A stretch of DNA of 6,173 bases from Pseudomonadota bacterium (lineage in GTDB: Bacteria; Pseudomonadota; Alphaproteobacteria; Caulobacterales; Caulobacteraceae): NCBI GenBank assembly GCA_023434015.1, contig JAEYTM010000164.1:1-6173 (forward strand). Direction: 5' to 3'. The translations under genes were made by a program, and so were the position numbers. Below, piece after piece: positions 5,709 to 6,173 of the stretch (its first letter is position 1; every line of letters begins with the position of its first letter). Below the pieces are notes generated by a model, which was not told where the DNA came from, ran no database searches, and saw only the letters and a program-made list of their open reading frames with translations.

Positions 5709-5858
5709 CCAAATCAGAGCCTGCCGCGCCCCTCGGACGGGCGCTCGTGCGGCAGCTACTCTCGCATCGTCAGGTCCCGGGCGTTCGGAGCCCGGACCGG
5801 CGGCGCAGCGATTGGAAAAATCTCGGCGTCTCGCGCCGACAGCCCGCAGGGACGCTAG
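5709..5858 (+). other. Structured leader of the symporter gene
   Basis: No gene is seen here. Three hairpins follow one another: CTGCCGC/GCGGCAG (5721-5727 and 5749-5755) with an alternative inner GCGCCC/GGGCGC stem; a longer stem of GGTCC(C)GGGC (5773-5782) with GCCCGGACC (about 5790-5798) and one bulged C; and TCGGCG/CGCCGA (5823-5828 and 5834-5839). The last lies just before the ribosome binding site AGGGA (5848-5852). This could be a regulatory untranslated leader or simply the consequence of high GC. No known riboswitch class was recognised. Confidence 0.4.
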
Positions 5859-6173
5859 ATGAGCCGCGTATTCACCTATTTCATAGTCGGTTCGATGGTG
5901 TTGGGGGTGTTGGTTGGCTGGATCGTCAACCAGACGCTGGCGCCTGATCAGACGCAGGTGGTGGCGGACAATCTGTCGATCATCACCGACGTGTTCCTGC
6001 GTCTGATCAAGATGATCATCGCCCCGCTGGTGTTCGCCACCCTGGGGGCGGGGATCGCCCACATGGGCGACGCCTCGGAGGTGGGGCGGATCGGGGTGAA
6101 GACCATCGGCTGGTTCCTGCTGGCCTCGATCGTCTCCCTGACCATCGGCCTGGTGATGGTGCAACTGCTGCAG
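5859..6173 (+). CDS. Dicarboxylate/amino acid:cation symporter, N-terminal part
   Basis: The frame starts at ATG 5859 after AGGGA with six-base spacing and stays open to the window edge (105 codons, about a quarter of a usual 400-450 residue protein). The product belongs to the DAACS family (GltP/DctA type), inner-membrane proteins that import glutamate, aspartate or C4-dicarboxylates with protons or sodium. Three hydrophobic segments are visible: about residues 4-24, 42-67 and 80-104. The second contains FLRLIKMIIAPLVFATL (46-62), followed by GIAHMGD, a hallmark of the family. The substrate-binding hairpins and the NMDG-type motif lie beyond the window, so dicarboxylate and amino acid transport cannot be separated. 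Divergence from the regulator gene and the shared upstream element link it to the flavoenzyme and receptor genes; it may take up the oxidised product. Confidence 0.92.
   Translation, partial: MSRVFTYFIVGSMVLGVLVGWIVNQTLAPDQTQVVADNLSIITDVFLRLIKMIIAPLVFATLGAGIAHMGDASEVGRIGVKTIGWFLLASIVSLTIGLVMVQLLQ

Noticed and set aside
5622..6164. Minus-strand frame of 180 codons covering the divergent promoter region and the symporter start
   Set aside because: It is antisense to a clear symporter N-terminus and runs through the regulatory region; the composition is histidine/arginine/aspartate-rich without a domain.

Overview
The base composition is GC-rich, with G/C-heavy third positions. The gene set is a large TonB-dependent receptor, Tat-type leaders and a haem c lipoprotein. 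Together these suggest an alphaproteobacterium, most like Caulobacterales or Sphingomonadales; this is inferred from gene type and style, not from a marker gene. No rRNA, tRNA, insertion sequence, CRISPR array or integrase was seen.

Layout. Bases 1-64 hold the first 21 codons of a leftward gene with a Tat-like leader. Bases 65-359 are intergenic and carry a strong terminator for the receptor gene. Bases 360-3188 (minus) encode a TonB-dependent outer-membrane receptor. Bases 3189-3454 are a divergent promoter region with two inverted repeats. Bases 3455-3814 (plus) encode a small cytochrome c-type lipoprotein. A 12-bp hairpin at 3875-3902 separates it from the convergent gene at 3958-5208 (minus), a Tat-exported flavoprotein of the monomeric sarcosine oxidase/N-methyltryptophan oxidase family. 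Upstream of that, 5307-5588 (minus) encodes a 93-residue XRE-type helix-turn-helix regulator. Divergent from it, after a structured leader, 5859-6173 (plus) is the start of a dicarboxylate/amino acid:cation symporter that runs off the window.

Main finding. All five complete upstream regions (receptor, cytochrome, flavoenzyme, regulator, symporter) carry the same bipartite element, (G/A)TGAGG(T/C)-N13-(T/C)(G/C)CGT(T/C). It always points in the direction of transcription and always has 13 bases between the blocks. The receptor and flavoenzyme copies are identical at all 17 block positions. This looks like a shared promoter or activator site and ties the five genes into one local regulon, although they lie on both strands.

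How the genes may work together (inference). The receptor would bring a scarce amine or amino-acid-like compound into the periplasm. The exported flavoenzyme would oxidise it there, possibly passing electrons to the haem lipoprotein rather than only to oxygen. The symporter would move an acidic product or amino acid into the cell. The small regulator is a candidate controller of the set. The substrate cannot be read from the sequence.
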